DNA of 64,000 nucleotides from Arthrobacter_B sp038069765 (lineage in GTDB: Bacteria > Actinomycetota > Actinomycetes > Actinomycetales > Micrococcaceae): the NCBI RefSeq assembly GCF_038069765.1, contig NZ_JBBPFS010000001.1:310001-374000 (forward strand), in the 5' to 3' direction. Within the stretch, counting starts at the first letter, position 1. Every line of letters starts with the position of its first letter. The notes beneath the pieces are model-generated. The model did no database searches. It worked only from the letters and a program-made list of their open reading frames with translations, and was not told the origin of the DNA. The position numbers and the translations under genes are program-made. Shown here in pieces: positions 1 through 8,773 of the stretch.

Positions 1-810
1 TCGCTCCGGAACAAGCTGCTCTTCATCCTGCCGGCACTGCTGCTGATCAGCGCCTTCATTCCCGTCGTGATCCCGTTCATTCTTATGCTCGGCGGCACAT
101 ACCTCTGCTACGAGGGCGCGGAGAAGGTCTGGCACAAGTTCTTCGGCCATCATGAGGACAAGGCGGCGCCGGCGGTGGATCGCGGGCCCGACGCCGAGTC
201 CAAAGTGGTCAAGGGTGCCATCACCACCGACTTCATCCTGTCCTGCGAGATCATGGTCATCTCCATGAACGAGGTTGGCGATGCATCCATCTGGGTCCGC
301 GCGATCATCCTCGTGGTCGTGGCCATTGCGATCACCGTACTCGTCTACGGGGCCGTCGGCTTGATCGTCAAGATGGACGACATCGGTCTGCACCTGGCCA
401 AGAAAGAATCGGCAGGTTCCCAGCGCATCGGCGGGCTGCTGGTTCGGGGCATGCCGGCCGTACTGGCCGCCATCACCTTCGTGGGAACCATCGCGATGCT
501 CTGGGTGGGTGGGCACATCATGCTGGTCGGCGTGTCCGACCTCGGCTGGCACGGTCCGTATGAGCTGGTCCATGCACTGGAGCATCCGGTGGCAGGACTC
601 GCTGTGGTGGGGGGATTCCTTGGTTGGCTCGTGAACACGCTCTGCTCGGCTGTGGTCGGATTGGCCTGGGGGCTGGTTGTCATGGCGATCCTGCACCCGC
701 TGATGAAGGTGCTGCCGTTCGGGAAGAAGGACGGGCACGAAACCGGTGACACCAGGGCGGCAATCGCCGGGCACCGTCCGGAGAAAACGGACACAGATCC
801 CGCCGGCTAA
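1..810 (+). CDS. DUF808 (YedI-like) inner-membrane protein, 5' partial
   Basis: The reading frame is open from base 1, so the start lies outside the window; the in-frame GTG at 67 falls inside a membrane helix and is not a likely start. About 269 residues are visible. Hydrophobic segments lie near residues 7-33, 95-118, 137-160 and 193-222, with a soluble loop containing GPDAESKVVKGAITTDFILS, a stretch I recognise from the DUF808/YedI family. The family is around 300 residues, so roughly 40-50 N-terminal residues are missing. Its function is unknown; it is an integral membrane protein. The tail after about residue 240 is hydrophilic. A strong hairpin follows the stop. Family call is confident, function is not. 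Confidence 0.8.
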   Translation, partial: SLRNKLLFILPALLLISAFIPVVIPFILMLGGTYLCYEGAEKVWHKFFGHHEDKAAPAVDRGPDAESKVVKGAITTDFILSCEIMVISMNEVGDASIWVRAIILVVVAIAITVLVYGAVGLIVKMDDIGLHLAKKESAGSQRIGGLLVRGMPAVLAAITFVGTIAMLWVGGHIMLVGVSDLGWHGPYELVHALEHPVAGLAVVGGFLGWLVNTLCSAVVGLAWGLVVMAILHPLMKVLPFGKKDGHETGDTRAAIAGHRPEKTDTDPAG

Positions 811-820
811 CCTCCACCCC

Positions 821-860
821 AAAAGGGGCGGCCCCTTCGCGAAAGGGGGCCGCCCCTTTC
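821..860. terminator. Bidirectional hairpin terminator
   Basis: A 10-bp perfect stem (822-831 with 850-859) is extended by four more G-C pairs (832-835 with 846-849) around a short loop. A runs flank one side and T the other. It lies between the convergent DUF808 gene and the reductase-like gene and could serve both. Confidence 0.75.
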
Positions 861-903
861 GCGTGTGTGCAGGTCTCTTCGGTCCGGAATCAGGGCAGCA
901 GCG

Positions 904-1560
904 TCAGGACCGAACCCCGCGCCGGAACGTCACATGCGTGGTGCCGCTCGGCGCCGTTTCCGCGGTGACCTGGCTGTCCGTCTCCAGGCCGCGAAGGTCA
1001 TCCCACAGCCGCACGCCGCGGCCGAGGATGATGGGGGCAATACCGACGTGGAGATCGTCAACGAGGCCGGCACGCAGGAAATCCCGCACGGTCGACGCAC
1101 CCCCGCCTATGCGAACGTCTTGGGCGCCGGCGGCTGCAGTGGCAGTATCAAGAGCCTCCTCGGGCGTCGCAGCGAGGAAGTGGAAGGTGGTGCCGCCTGC
1201 CATATCGAGCGGTTCCCGCTGCTCATGCGTCAACACAAAGACGGGAACGTGGAAGGGCGGCTCCTCGCCCCACCAACCCCGCCAGTCAGGGGCATCCGGA
1301 TTTGCATGCAGCCCGAACATTCCTGCACCCATAATTTCCGCACCGACGTCTTCAAAGTAGCGGGCGGCGTAGCGGTCATCGACGCCGGTGGTTCCCTCAC
1401 CGCTTTCGTCGTGCAGCACCCGCTGGCGGAAGGTTCGCGTGGCCGCGTATGCAGCGGTGAGGCGTCCCCAGTCGTCGCCGAACGGGTTTTCCGGAGTTTG
1501 GTCCGTTGTGGTGGCGAAGCCGTCGAGCGAGATGTTGAGGTCTACCCGGACGCGGCCCAT
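904..1560 (-). CDS. Dihydrofolate reductase / RibD C-terminal family protein
   Basis: A 218-residue protein beginning MGRVRVDLNISLDGFATT, the typical first strand of bacterial RibD_C/DHFR-like proteins. Further family marks are the IGGGASTVRDFLRAGLVDDL segment (nucleotide-binding glycine loop) and the APIILGRGVRLWDDL strand near the C-terminus. Such proteins bind NADPH and reduce an uncharacterised substrate; many sit outside folate and riboflavin operons, as here. The frame is open to 1662, but I chose the ATG at 1560 because it matches the family N-terminus and is preceded by AGGGAG; the upstream extension resembles nothing. Not a housekeeping folA judging by sequence and context. Confidence 0.8.
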   Translation of the reverse strand: MGRVRVDLNISLDGFATTTDQTPENPFGDDWGRLTAAYAATRTFRQRVLHDESGEGTTGVDDRYAARYFEDVGAEIMGAGMFGLHANPDAPDWRGWWGEEPPFHVPVFVLTHEQREPLDMAGGTTFHFLAATPEEALDTATAAAGAQDVRIGGGASTVRDFLRAGLVDDLHVGIAPIILGRGVRLWDDLRGLETDSQVTAETAPSGTTHVTFRRGVRS

Positions 1561-1712
1561 AGCTGGCTCCCTGACTGTGACGGAAGAGGTGCCGCAAGTC
1601 GTCCGGCACATGCCAAGTATTGGACTCGTCGGACCGCCAGTAAAGACCATGTGGGCCGGCAAACTCCGAAGACGGCATAAACCAGGGAACCTCCTGTTGA
1701 CGGCTGAAGGAA

Positions 1713-2705
1713 CTAGGTTGGCGGCCTCACTTCCTCGAGGATGGCACGGACTGCAGCGAGCATTCGGGTGAATCCAGGCTCTTCGACGGGGAAATGGCCG
1801 CAGCCGTCCAGTACAACAAGCGTCTTCGGCGCTGCAATGCGGTCAAAGAACGTCTTGCTGATGTCCAGGGGTGTCCACCGATCCTCACCGGGATGAACCA
1901 TCAGGACCGGGGTGGTGGAGAAATGTTCCGGCTCGACAAACGGGGAGGATTCAAGGAAGCTGCGCATCCATCCGAGAGGTACCCGGCCGCCTCCGCCGTG
2001 TCTGTCGGCAATGAGCTCGCCAACAAGCCCCTGATCATTGGCGATATTGCGCATATCCGCAATCCAGCGAAGGGGAACGCGCATGGTGGCCAGTGGTCCT
2101 GCGGCCATGGCCAACGCCGGTCCGGCACAGCGGGCAAGCCCTGGATGCCATGTGAGGCGGGCACGTACCCCGGGTTCGCGCGGGTCCAAAAGGCAGGTGA
2201 CGATCAGGCGGGAAACGAGTCCTGTTGCCGCAGCGGCATCATAGGCCAGCATGCCGCCCATGCTTGCTCCCATGAGGACAAGGGGCCTCCCGTCGTTTTC
2301 CCGCCGGACCAGATCGACCAGAAGCTGCTGCCAGTCTGCGTATCGAACCCGTTCCGGATGGGCCGTGGTTGTGCGGCCGTACCCGGGAAGATCGGGAACT
2401 GTTACGCAGGCCCCCAGCTTCGAGAGGTGGGCGGCATAGGGTCGCATTGCCGCACTATTGCCGCCCGCGCCGTGCACAAGCAGCATTCGAACGGGAGCCT
2501 CCGGATGACCAATACGCTCGATATGAATGACGGAGTCCCGCCACTTCCAGCTGAAAGCCGATTGCGGGACGACCCCTCCGAGGGGCGCCGGAATGTGTTT
2601 TTCGTAGCGCCTTCCATAACGGATTTCTTCCGCCGACTGCTGTGTTTCCGGGAAAAACTCCGGCTGAGGTGACGTCATATTATTCTGATGATCTTTGACG
2701 CTCAT
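1713..2705 (-). CDS. Alpha/beta hydrolase
   Basis: A 330-residue alpha/beta-hydrolase-fold protein. The core starts near residue 60 (VIHIERIGHPEAPVRMLLVH), followed by an HGAGG oxyanion-type loop, the nucleophile elbow GASMGG (Ser near 145) and GCGHFPVEEP carrying the likely catalytic His near the C-terminus. An Asp in HPGEDRWTPLDISK is the probable third residue. About 55 N-terminal residues before the fold are hydrophilic and show no signal peptide. Two starts are possible, ATG at 2705 and ATG at 2678; neither has a clear Shine-Dalgarno sequence, so the longer one is given. The substrate cannot be told; an esterase or C-C hydrolase is possible. Confidence 0.82.
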   Translation of the reverse strand: MSVKDHQNNMTSPQPEFFPETQQSAEEIRYGRRYEKHIPAPLGGVVPQSAFSWKWRDSVIHIERIGHPEAPVRMLLVHGAGGNSAAMRPYAAHLSKLGACVTVPDLPGYGRTTTAHPERVRYADWQQLLVDLVRRENDGRPLVLMGASMGGMLAYDAAAATGLVSRLIVTCLLDPREPGVRARLTWHPGLARCAGPALAMAAGPLATMRVPLRWIADMRNIANDQGLVGELIADRHGGGGRVPLGWMRSFLESSPFVEPEHFSTTPVLMVHPGEDRWTPLDISKTFFDRIAAPKTLVVLDGCGHFPVEEPGFTRMLAAVRAILEEVRPPT

Positions 2706-2836
2706 TCCCGCGTCAAGGGGATGGGAAAAGGTGTCTCTAAGAAATGATCTTCCATAAATCCCCGACCGGTCCGTGAAAAGTCAGAAGTGTACCGCTGCTG
2801 CAAACGTTTTGGGGCGGTTAGGGCGGTCAGGGCAGG

Positions 2837-3265
2837 TCACGCCTGCGGGGTCCGGCGAGCCGGGCCAAAGGCCTCGCCCGAGAGGGGTGCATAGGCGTGC
2901 AACGGTCCGGCGGCTCGAAGTCTTTCCTCCTCAGCCGCGGCATCCTCAAGCTCCTTCGCGAAGAAGCGTGCCGCGGCTCGGTTGGTGGCAGAGTCGCCGC
3001 TAAGGGCGACATAGTGCTCTTCAAGCCCTGCTTCAAATGAAACCGCGAAGGAGTGTCCCAATTCCGCAGCCAGCCGTTCGGCCAGGTCCTTTCCGGCAGC
3101 AAGGTATTGCCGCTCCTGGGGGCCCGGATTACTTCCGGTGCCGCTGTTAGGGGCGTCCTGCGGGGAGGCATCGTAATAACGGGTTTCCCAAGCCACCAAG
3201 TCCTCAACCAACTCACGAGTCAGCAGTGATTCATCGAGATCCACGGGGCCACCGGGAATCCACAC
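2837..3265 (-). CDS. Hypothetical protein
   Basis: A 142-residue soluble protein that I do not recognise. It is acidic and rich in Ala/Glu, with a likely amphipathic helix in FFAKELEDAAAEEERLRAAG and no signal peptide or membrane segment. The frame shows actinobacterial codon choice and lies between two leftward genes in the same direction. The exact start is uncertain: in-frame codons upstream of 3265 could extend it, and I see no decisive ribosome-binding site. Confidence 0.5.
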   Translation of the reverse strand: MWIPGGPVDLDESLLTRELVEDLVAWETRYYDASPQDAPNSGTGSNPGPQERQYLAAGKDLAERLAAELGHSFAVSFEAGLEEHYVALSGDSATNRAAARFFAKELEDAAAEEERLRAAGPLHAYAPLSGEAFGPARRTPQA

Positions 3266-3362
3266 GGGAGAATTCGCCCAGCCCGGAAGAGCCGGATTAC
3301 TGACGGGTCAGGACGCTTGTTTTCCACAGGTGTGCCTTCATCAAAAGGGGAGGGATCTGTCC

Positions 3363-3746
3363 CTAAGCTCCGGCGATGAGGCTGAGCAGGTACAGGGCCA
3401 TGGGGAGAAGCCATACTGCGGCGATCAGATTAAAGGTGATGAGTGCGCTTCGGACGTGACTCTTCAGGGCGAAGACCAAAAAGCCGACCCACGCGGCACC
3501 CCAGACAATGAGCATGCCGGGCCACACGGGGAACCACCCGCTGTCCGCTTCCTCCCCGTTGAACGCGGAGATGTCCTGATCCAGTGCCGCCAGACCGTGG
3601 AGAGGAGCGATCAGCAGCAGAAAGAGGAAATTGGCGGCTATCAGCAGGATGACGAGCACCGTGCCGGAGCGCTGGTTCCGTTCTTGACCGGAGGCTGGCG
3701 AGTCAGCGGCGCCAGCCGGCGAATCCTCAACGGAGCGATCAGCCAT
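3363..3746 (-). CDS. Small integral membrane protein
   Basis: A 127-residue protein with a hydrophilic N-terminus (MADRSVEDSPAGAADSPAS) followed by three hydrophobic segments: TVLVILLIAANFLFLLLIA, PGMLIVWGAAWVGFLVFAL and LITFNLIAAVWLLPMALYLL. The frame stays open to 3893, but the extra residues are Pro/Arg-rich and unlike a membrane-protein N-terminus, so the ATG at 3746 is preferred. No family recognised. It points the same way as its neighbours. Confidence 0.6.
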   Translation of the reverse strand: MADRSVEDSPAGAADSPASGQERNQRSGTVLVILLIAANFLFLLLIAPLHGLAALDQDISAFNGEEADSGWFPVWPGMLIVWGAAWVGFLVFALKSHVRSALITFNLIAAVWLLPMALYLLSLIAGA

Positions 3747-3947
3747 CCCGACGGATAGCTGCGGTTTGGAATTCCCTGGAGACTCTGGCGGGGACGGCGA
3801 CGGCACTGAGCCTCCTGCTGGCGTGGGTGAACATCGGTCCAAGAGATACTTCCACGAGGAACGGCCAGGCCCCGGGCGACACGCGGGCTTCATGCCCCGC
3901 GAGACCCCTGTCTTTCCCGCGGGGAAGTGAGGGAGGCAGACGGAGGG

Positions 3948-4592
3948 CTAGAGCCCGATATCGGCGCTCTCCAGAAGCGCGACGGCGTCGGGCTGGCCCT
4001 CGAACATGACCAGGGCCTGCTTGGTGCGCCCGTGGGCGTGCATCAGCAGTTCGCCGGGTTCGCCGATGATAGCCACCGATACGGGCGCGCGCTTGGCGAC
4101 ATGTCGGGGACCGTCCGGGCGCACCAGGACAATGCCAAGGTCCACGCCGCGGTACAGCAGGGCGGCACGCTTGATCAGGTCCGCCCACAGGGCATCGGAG
4201 TAATCGAAATCCAGGGCACGCGGAGCCCAGCGGTCACCGGCGCGGCGCACGTCTTCGGTGTGGATGAAGTACTCCACGAGGTTGGCGCTGTTGTCCACGG
4301 CCTTCAGATGCATGGGGGACAGGCGCGGGGGACCGGCGCGGAACGCCCGGACGAGTTTGGCGTACCCCTCGGCGGTGGATGCCTTGTCAGCAGTCTCCTG
4401 CATAATTTTGTCGGTCTTGGCCGCGAAGGGCTTCAGGAAAAAACCAAGGGCCGCAGCCGGGCGGTGCTCCCGCAAATAGAGGTGCGCGGCCAGGTCCTTG
4501 GTGAGCCAGCCTTCGCACAAAGTGGGTGCTTGAGGACCGGCCGCAAGCAACGTTTCGGCCAGGACTTCACGGGAGGGTTGTACAAATCGCAT
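3948..4592 (-). CDS. TIGR03085-family DinB-like metal-binding protein
   Basis: A 214-residue protein starting MRFVQPSREVLAETLLAAG, followed by PTLCEGWLTKDLAAHLYLRE and later NLVEYFIHTEDVRRAGDRW. These match the TIGR03085 family, a DinB / mycothiol-dependent maleylpyruvate isomerase-like four-helix fold. The histidines in AAHLYLREH and FIHTEDV are candidate metal ligands. The family occurs in mycothiol-producing actinobacteria; its reaction is not established. A GTG start at 4610 is possible, but the ATG at 4592 fits the family. It is divergent from hisI, with 89 nt between the two starts. Confidence 0.8.
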   Translation of the reverse strand: MRFVQPSREVLAETLLAAGPQAPTLCEGWLTKDLAAHLYLREHRPAAALGFFLKPFAAKTDKIMQETADKASTAEGYAKLVRAFRAGPPRLSPMHLKAVDNSANLVEYFIHTEDVRRAGDRWAPRALDFDYSDALWADLIKRAALLYRGVDLGIVLVRPDGPRHVAKRAPVSVAIIGEPGELLMHAHGRTKQALVMFEGQPDAVALLESADIGL

Positions 4593-4668
4593 CACTGCTG
4601 AAACTAGCACGTTAAGCGTCTTTTGGCGCGGGTGACGGGCACAGGGAATGCACCGCAGCCGAACCTAC

Positions 4669-4682
4669 TAGAATCGATACGA
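4669..4682 (+). promoter_or_regulatory. hisI -10 element, apparently leaderless start
   Basis: TAGAAT at 4669-4674 is a good -10 hexamer. The A of the hisI ATG (4682) is 7 nt beyond it, where transcription should begin, and there is no Shine-Dalgarno sequence before the ATG. This suggests a leaderless mRNA. No clear -35 box. Confidence 0.55.
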
Positions 4683-5083
4683 TGTCTTCCTTAACCTCCT
4701 CCTCCGAATTCCCGCCCGCACCCGGCCTCGATCCGGCGATCAGCGCCTCCCTGAAGCGCGACGACGCCGGTCTGGTGGCCGCCGTCGTGCAGCAGCACGA
4801 CACCGGCGAGGTGCTGATGCTCGGCTGGATGGACGACGAAGCCCTGCACCGCACCCTGACGACCGGACGTGTCACCTTCTGGTCCCGCTCCCGGCAGGAA
4901 TACTGGCGCAAGGGTGACACTTCCGGGCACGTCCAGTGGGTCAAGTCCGTGGCGCTGGACTGCGACGGCGACGCCCTGCTGGTCCGCGTTGACCAGGTTG
5001 GCGCAGCCTGCCATACCGGCACCCACACCTGTTTTGAAGGCCGCGACCTCCCGGTCCTGGCCGCCACCGACCCGGAGAACTAG
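4682..5083 (+). CDS. hisI: Phosphoribosyl-AMP cyclohydrolase
   Basis: A 133-residue HisI that opens the purine-type ring of phosphoribosyl-AMP in the third step of histidine synthesis. Family marks are LGWMDDEAL, FWSRSRQEYWRKGDTSGH, the acidic metal site DCDGDALLV and the zinc-binding tail CHTGTHTCF. Length is normal for a stand-alone actinobacterial HisI not fused to HisE. It heads the trp block, trpE following after 76 nt, an order common in Micrococcales; the other his genes are elsewhere. The ATG at 4682 is supported by the -10 box just upstream. Confidence 0.95.
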   Translation: MSSLTSSSEFPPAPGLDPAISASLKRDDAGLVAAVVQQHDTGEVLMLGWMDDEALHRTLTTGRVTFWSRSRQEYWRKGDTSGHVQWVKSVALDCDGDALLVRVDQVGAACHTGTHTCFEGRDLPVLAATDPEN

Positions 5084-5159
5084 CGCCGCACCTTCTCCGT
5101 GCTGCCTCCCACACCCCGCCGGCCCCGCCGGCACGCTGACCCGGAAAGAAACCAGACAC

Positions 5160-6740
5160 ATGCAGGATCTTGGAGTTATCCGCCCCGGCCTCGAGGAATT
5201 CCGGGCACTGGCAGCCGAACACCGCGTGGTGCCGGTGCACCTGAGCGTGCTGGCCGATGCCCACACGCCCATCGGGATCTACCGCAAGCTCACTGCGGGT
5301 GCACCGGGAACCTTCCTCATGGAGTCTGCGGCCGCGGGCGGCGTATGGTCCCGGTACTCTTTCATCGGCGCTTCCTCGCGCGCCACGCTCACCACGCACG
5401 ACGGCGAAACGCACTGGCTGGGCGAGCCGCCGGCAGGGGTGCCGGTGGACGGAAACCCCGTCGAGGCGATGGCCCGCACCATAGAACTGCTGCAGACCGA
5501 ACGCCCGGGCGACGTACCGCCGTTTACCTCCGGACTGGTCGGCTTTGTCGGCTGGGAAACCGTGCGGCGCTGGGAAAAGCTGCCCAACCCGCCGGCGGAT
5601 GACCTGGACCTGCCGGAACTGGCCATGAACCTGGTCTCGGATATGGCCATTCACGACAACTCCAACGGAACCGTCATGCTGGTGGCCAACGCCATCAACA
5701 TCGACGGCTCCAACGAGCGGGTGGACGAGGCATGGCACGACGCCGTAGCCCGGGTGAATTCGATGCTGCAGCGGCTGGCCGAACCCACGCCGCAGCCGGT
5801 GTCGGTGCTGCACGGCGGCACCGTGGACCTGAGCACCCTTACCGACGGCGTGAAGGAGTCCTGGCCCAAGCCGGAGTACACCAAAGCCGTCCAGCGCGGC
5901 AAGGAAGCCATCGTGGACGGCGAAGTCTTCCAGGTGGTCATCTCCCGCCGCTTTGAAATGGAGTGTGCGGCCGATGCGCTCGAGGTCTACCGGGTGCTGC
6001 GCAACACCAACCCGAGCCCGTACATGTACCTGTTCAACTTCGAGGACTCCCGCGGCAACCCCTTCGCCGTCGTCGGCTCCTCGCCGGAAGCACTGGTGAC
6101 GGTCACCGGCAGCGAAGTGATCACGCATCCGATTGCCGGCTCCCGGCCCCGGGGAAAGGGAACGGAAGCAGACCGCGCCCTCGCCGAGGAACTGCTGGCG
6201 GATGAAAAGGAGCGCGCCGAACACCTGATGCTGGTGGACCTGGCCCGCAACGACCTCTCCAAGGTCTGCGTCCCGGGCAGCGTGGACGTCACCCAGTTCA
6301 TGGAGGTGGAGCGGTTCAGCCACATCATGCACCTGGTCTCCACCGTCGTCGGGGAACTGTCCCCGCAGCGCAGCGCGTACGACGTCCTTGCCGCGACCTT
6401 TCCCGCCGGAACCCTCTCCGGCGCGCCCAAGCCGCGCGCGCTGCGGCTGCTGGACGAGCTGGAACCGCACCGCCGCGGCATCTACGGCGGCGTTGTCGGG
6501 TACCTGGACTTCGCGGGAGATATGGATATGGCCATTGCCATCCGGTCGGCCCTGCTGCGCGACGGCAAGGCGTTTGTCCAGGCCGGCGGCGGGATTGTCG
6601 CCGACTCGGACCTGGAAGCCGAAGCCCAGGAAACGGTGAACAAGGCAGCGGCGCCGCTGCGCGCGGCACTGATAGCCGGCAGCCTGGAAACCGTGTCCGC
6701 TCCTCCTTCCGTTCCGGCACCGCCACAGTCCAGTCTTTAA
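5160..6740 (+). CDS. trpE: Anthranilate synthase component I
   Basis: A 526-residue TrpE that forms anthranilate from chorismate with ammonia or glutamine-derived nitrogen. The N-terminal domain begins EFRALAAEHRVVPVHLSVLA; the chorismate-binding domain carries ITHPIAGSRPRGKGTEADRA, DLARNDLSKVCVPGSV, ATFPAGTLSGAPKPRAL and YGGVVGYLDFAG. The frame is open upstream to 4869, overlapping hisI, but the ATG at 5160 with GGAAAG before it matches the family N-terminus. The amidotransferase partner TrpG and TrpD are not in the window. No run of Trp codons or leader peptide is visible in the 76 nt before the gene, so classical attenuation is not evident. Confidence 0.95.
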   Translation: MQDLGVIRPGLEEFRALAAEHRVVPVHLSVLADAHTPIGIYRKLTAGAPGTFLMESAAAGGVWSRYSFIGASSRATLTTHDGETHWLGEPPAGVPVDGNPVEAMARTIELLQTERPGDVPPFTSGLVGFVGWETVRRWEKLPNPPADDLDLPELAMNLVSDMAIHDNSNGTVMLVANAINIDGSNERVDEAWHDAVARVNSMLQRLAEPTPQPVSVLHGGTVDLSTLTDGVKESWPKPEYTKAVQRGKEAIVDGEVFQVVISRRFEMECAADALEVYRVLRNTNPSPYMYLFNFEDSRGNPFAVVGSSPEALVTVTGSEVITHPIAGSRPRGKGTEADRALAEELLADEKERAEHLMLVDLARNDLSKVCVPGSVDVTQFMEVERFSHIMHLVSTVVGELSPQRSAYDVLAATFPAGTLSGAPKPRALRLLDELEPHRRGIYGGVVGYLDFAGDMDMAIAIRSALLRDGKAFVQAGGGIVADSDLEAEAQETVNKAAAPLRAALIAGSLETVSAPPSVPAPPQSSL

Positions 6741-6774
6741 TTACAGCCCCACCACCAGAGCAGGAAGTACCGCA

Positions 6775-7515
6775 GTGAGCACACCCATGAAGAGGTGGCA
6801 GCGCAAGGGAACCGTCATCATGGCGGCGGTGCTCTTCGGCATCGCAGCCTTTGCCACCACCACGCGCACCTGGCTGAACGTCCAGCTGCCGCGGACGGCC
6901 GTCCAGACCCCGGACCTGGCCGTTTCCGGATCCGACGCCGCCACCGCGGTGACCGCATTCGCCGTCGTCGCCATTACCGCCGGCCTCGCAGCCTCCATCG
7001 CCGGGCCGGTGGCCCGCTGGATTGTCAGCGTGATCCTGCTGGTCTCCGGCGTCGGCGTGGCCGCCGCCAGCTACACCGTGATCAGTGATCCGGTGCAGGG
7101 CGCCGCCGGTGCCATTGGACAGGCGATCGGCGTCAGCGGGGCCACCGGCACCGTCGTCACGCTCACGGCCCTGCCGTGGGTCGCACTGGTGTCCGGCATC
7201 CTGATCGCCCTGACCGGCATTTGGCTGGCTGTCGCCAGCCGCGGCTGGAAGTCCTCACGCCGCTACGCGCCGGCGCCTGCTGCGGCCACGCCGACGACGC
7301 CGGCTGCCGCCGGCGGCACGACGTCGGGGAGTGCCGAAACCGGGAGCGCCGAAACCGGCACTGCAGAAGCCGGGACCGCAAAACCAGGGAATGGGCCGGC
7401 GGCCGCGGGCTCCGGCACGGCGGCTGCGGACGAGGAGGCGGGACCGGAGCCGATCGATGAGATCGACAGCTGGGACCGGCTCACCCGCGGGGACGACCCC
7501 ACGAACTACCGCTGA
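6775..7515 (+). CDS. Trp biosynthesis-associated membrane protein (Trp_oprn_chp)
   Basis: A 246-residue membrane protein of the TIGR02234/Trp_oprn_chp type, found next to trp genes in actinobacteria and of unknown role. Hydrophobic segments lie near residues 14-30, 58-80, 81-103 and 128-155. The conserved-looking loop TTRTWLNVQLP follows the first. The C-terminal 75 residues are low-complexity Ala/Gly/Thr with four imperfect 5-residue repeats (GSAET, GSAET, GTAEA, GTAKP), then an acidic end with IDEIDSWDRLTRGDDPT. The GTG start at 6775 is 34 nt after trpE. Confidence 0.85.
   Translation: MSTPMKRWQRKGTVIMAAVLFGIAAFATTTRTWLNVQLPRTAVQTPDLAVSGSDAATAVTAFAVVAITAGLAASIAGPVARWIVSVILLVSGVGVAAASYTVISDPVQGAAGAIGQAIGVSGATGTVVTLTALPWVALVSGILIALTGIWLAVASRGWKSSRRYAPAPAAATPTTPAAAGGTTSGSAETGSAETGTAEAGTAKPGNGPAAAGSGTAAADEEAGPEPIDEIDSWDRLTRGDDPTNYR
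7327..7386 (+). repeat. Four 15-bp tandem repeats inside the Trp-associated membrane protein gene
   Basis: Units at 7327, 7342, 7357 and 7372 each encode a Gly-(Ser/Thr)-Ala-(Glu/Lys)-(Thr/Ala/Pro) pentapeptide. The first two differ at one base; the third and fourth are more diverged. In-frame copy-number change would alter tail length only. Confidence 0.7.
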
Positions 7516-7631
7516 TACCCGCACCGCAGCGGCAGACCAGCCGCTGAAGGCGACTCGGGTGCGCAACATGTGAAAGAGTTTCCGCCAGTCAATGGCAGAA
7601 TGGAAACAGATTCGTTTAGAGGAGATTTACC

Positions 7632-7925
7632 ATGGGCTCAAACGCCACTGACACCAACGTCGACCACAAGCCGGAAAACGCGGCTGAGAGTCACGCCAGC
7701 ATCCACGACGAGACCATCGGCCACGGCAACACCCCCGCCGCATGGACCTGCGTGCTCATCATGATGGCCGGCGCCCTTGTATCGAGCATCGCCTTCATCG
7801 CTGCCAGCACGCTGTGGTTCATCGTGGGTCTGGGCGTCATGCTGGTCGGCCTCCTTGTCGGCTTCATCCTGCGGAAGGCCGGCTACGGCGTAGGCGGATC
7901 GAAGCTCTCCAACAACGGTCACTAA
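7632..7925 (+). CDS. HGxxPAAW-motif small membrane protein
   Basis: A 97-residue protein with the motif HGNTPAAW near residues 31-38, the signature of a small actinobacterial family of unknown function regularly found in this trp neighbourhood. Two membrane segments follow (TCVLIMMAGALVSSIAFIAA and LWFIVGLGVMLVGLLVGFIL), ending in a short KAGYGVGGSKLSNNGH tail. The N-terminus is hydrophilic and His/Asp/Glu-rich. AGGAGA stands 7 nt before the ATG. The stop codon abuts the trpC start, so the two are co-translated or nearly so. Confidence 0.85.
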   Translation: MGSNATDTNVDHKPENAAESHASIHDETIGHGNTPAAWTCVLIMMAGALVSSIAFIAASTLWFIVGLGVMLVGLLVGFILRKAGYGVGGSKLSNNGH

Positions 7926-8756
7926 GTGAGCGTTCTGGACGACATCGTCGCCGGCGTCGCCGAAGACCTTGAGGCACGCCGGCGGGCGGTTCCGCTGGAG
8001 CAGATGCAGGAGCGCGCCCGCGCGGCGGCTCCTGCCCTCGACGCGTATGCCGCCCTGGGCGGCGGCGACACCCCGCGCATGCAGCTGCGTGTCATCGCCG
8101 AGGTCAAGCGCAGCAGCCCCTCCAAGGGTGCCCTCGCCGACATCGCCGATCCGGGCGCCCTGGCAGCCAGCTACGCCGACGGCGGGGCGGCGGTCATCAG
8201 CGTACTCACCGAAGAGCGCCGCTTCGGCGGTTCACTCGCCGACTTCGACGCCGTCCGGAAGGCTGTGAACATCCCGCTGCTGCGCAAGGACTTCACAGTG
8301 GACGAGTACCAGATCTGGGAAGCACGCGCCCACGGCGCCGACCTCGTGCTGCTGATCGTGGCAGCCCTGGACGATGCCCGGCTTCAGGATTTCCTGGACC
8401 TCACGCATGAGCTGGGGATGAACGCCCTGGTGGAAACCCACACGGCCGAGGAAATCGAGCGCGCCGCGGCGGTGGGCGCCCGGATCATCGGCGTCAACGT
8501 ACGCAACCTGAAAACGCTGGACGTTGACCGCTCCGTCTTCGCCTCGCTGGCCGGCAGCATCCCCGCAGCCGCCGTCATCGTGGCTGAATCCGGCGTACGG
8601 GACGCAGCCGACGTCGAGCAGTACGCCTCCGAAGGGGCAAATGCCGTCCTCGTGGGCGAAGCACTGGTGCGGCACAACGATCCTGCGGCCACTATTGCTG
8701 AATTCATGCAGACCGGCAGCGACGCGCTGGCCGCCCGCGGGCACGGCAAAGGCTGA
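7926..8756 (+). CDS. trpC: Indole-3-glycerol-phosphate synthase
   Basis: A 276-residue TIM-barrel TrpC that closes the indole ring from CdRP. Catalytic-region motifs are VIAEVKRSSPSKG (catalytic Lys), ISVLTEERRFGGSLADF, IPLLRKDFTVDEYQIWEARA (second Lys), ALVETHTAEEIERA, IIGVNVRNLKTL, IVAESGVRDAADV and ANAVLVGEALVR. The GTG start directly follows the stop of the preceding gene. A 70-nt gap with a hairpin separates it from trpB. Length and order are normal for the family. Confidence 0.95.
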   Translation: MSVLDDIVAGVAEDLEARRRAVPLEQMQERARAAAPALDAYAALGGGDTPRMQLRVIAEVKRSSPSKGALADIADPGALAASYADGGAAVISVLTEERRFGGSLADFDAVRKAVNIPLLRKDFTVDEYQIWEARAHGADLVLLIVAALDDARLQDFLDLTHELGMNALVETHTAEEIERAAAVGARIIGVNVRNLKTLDVDRSVFASLAGSIPAAAVIVAESGVRDAADVEQYASEGANAVLVGEALVRHNDPAATIAEFMQTGSDALAARGHGKG

Positions 8757-8773
8757 CAAGAACGCAACAACTC

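Noticed and set aside
5084..5159. Tryptophan attenuator or leader peptide before trpE
   Set aside because: No short frame with Trp codons and no terminator/antiterminator pair is visible; only a small GC-rich hairpin.
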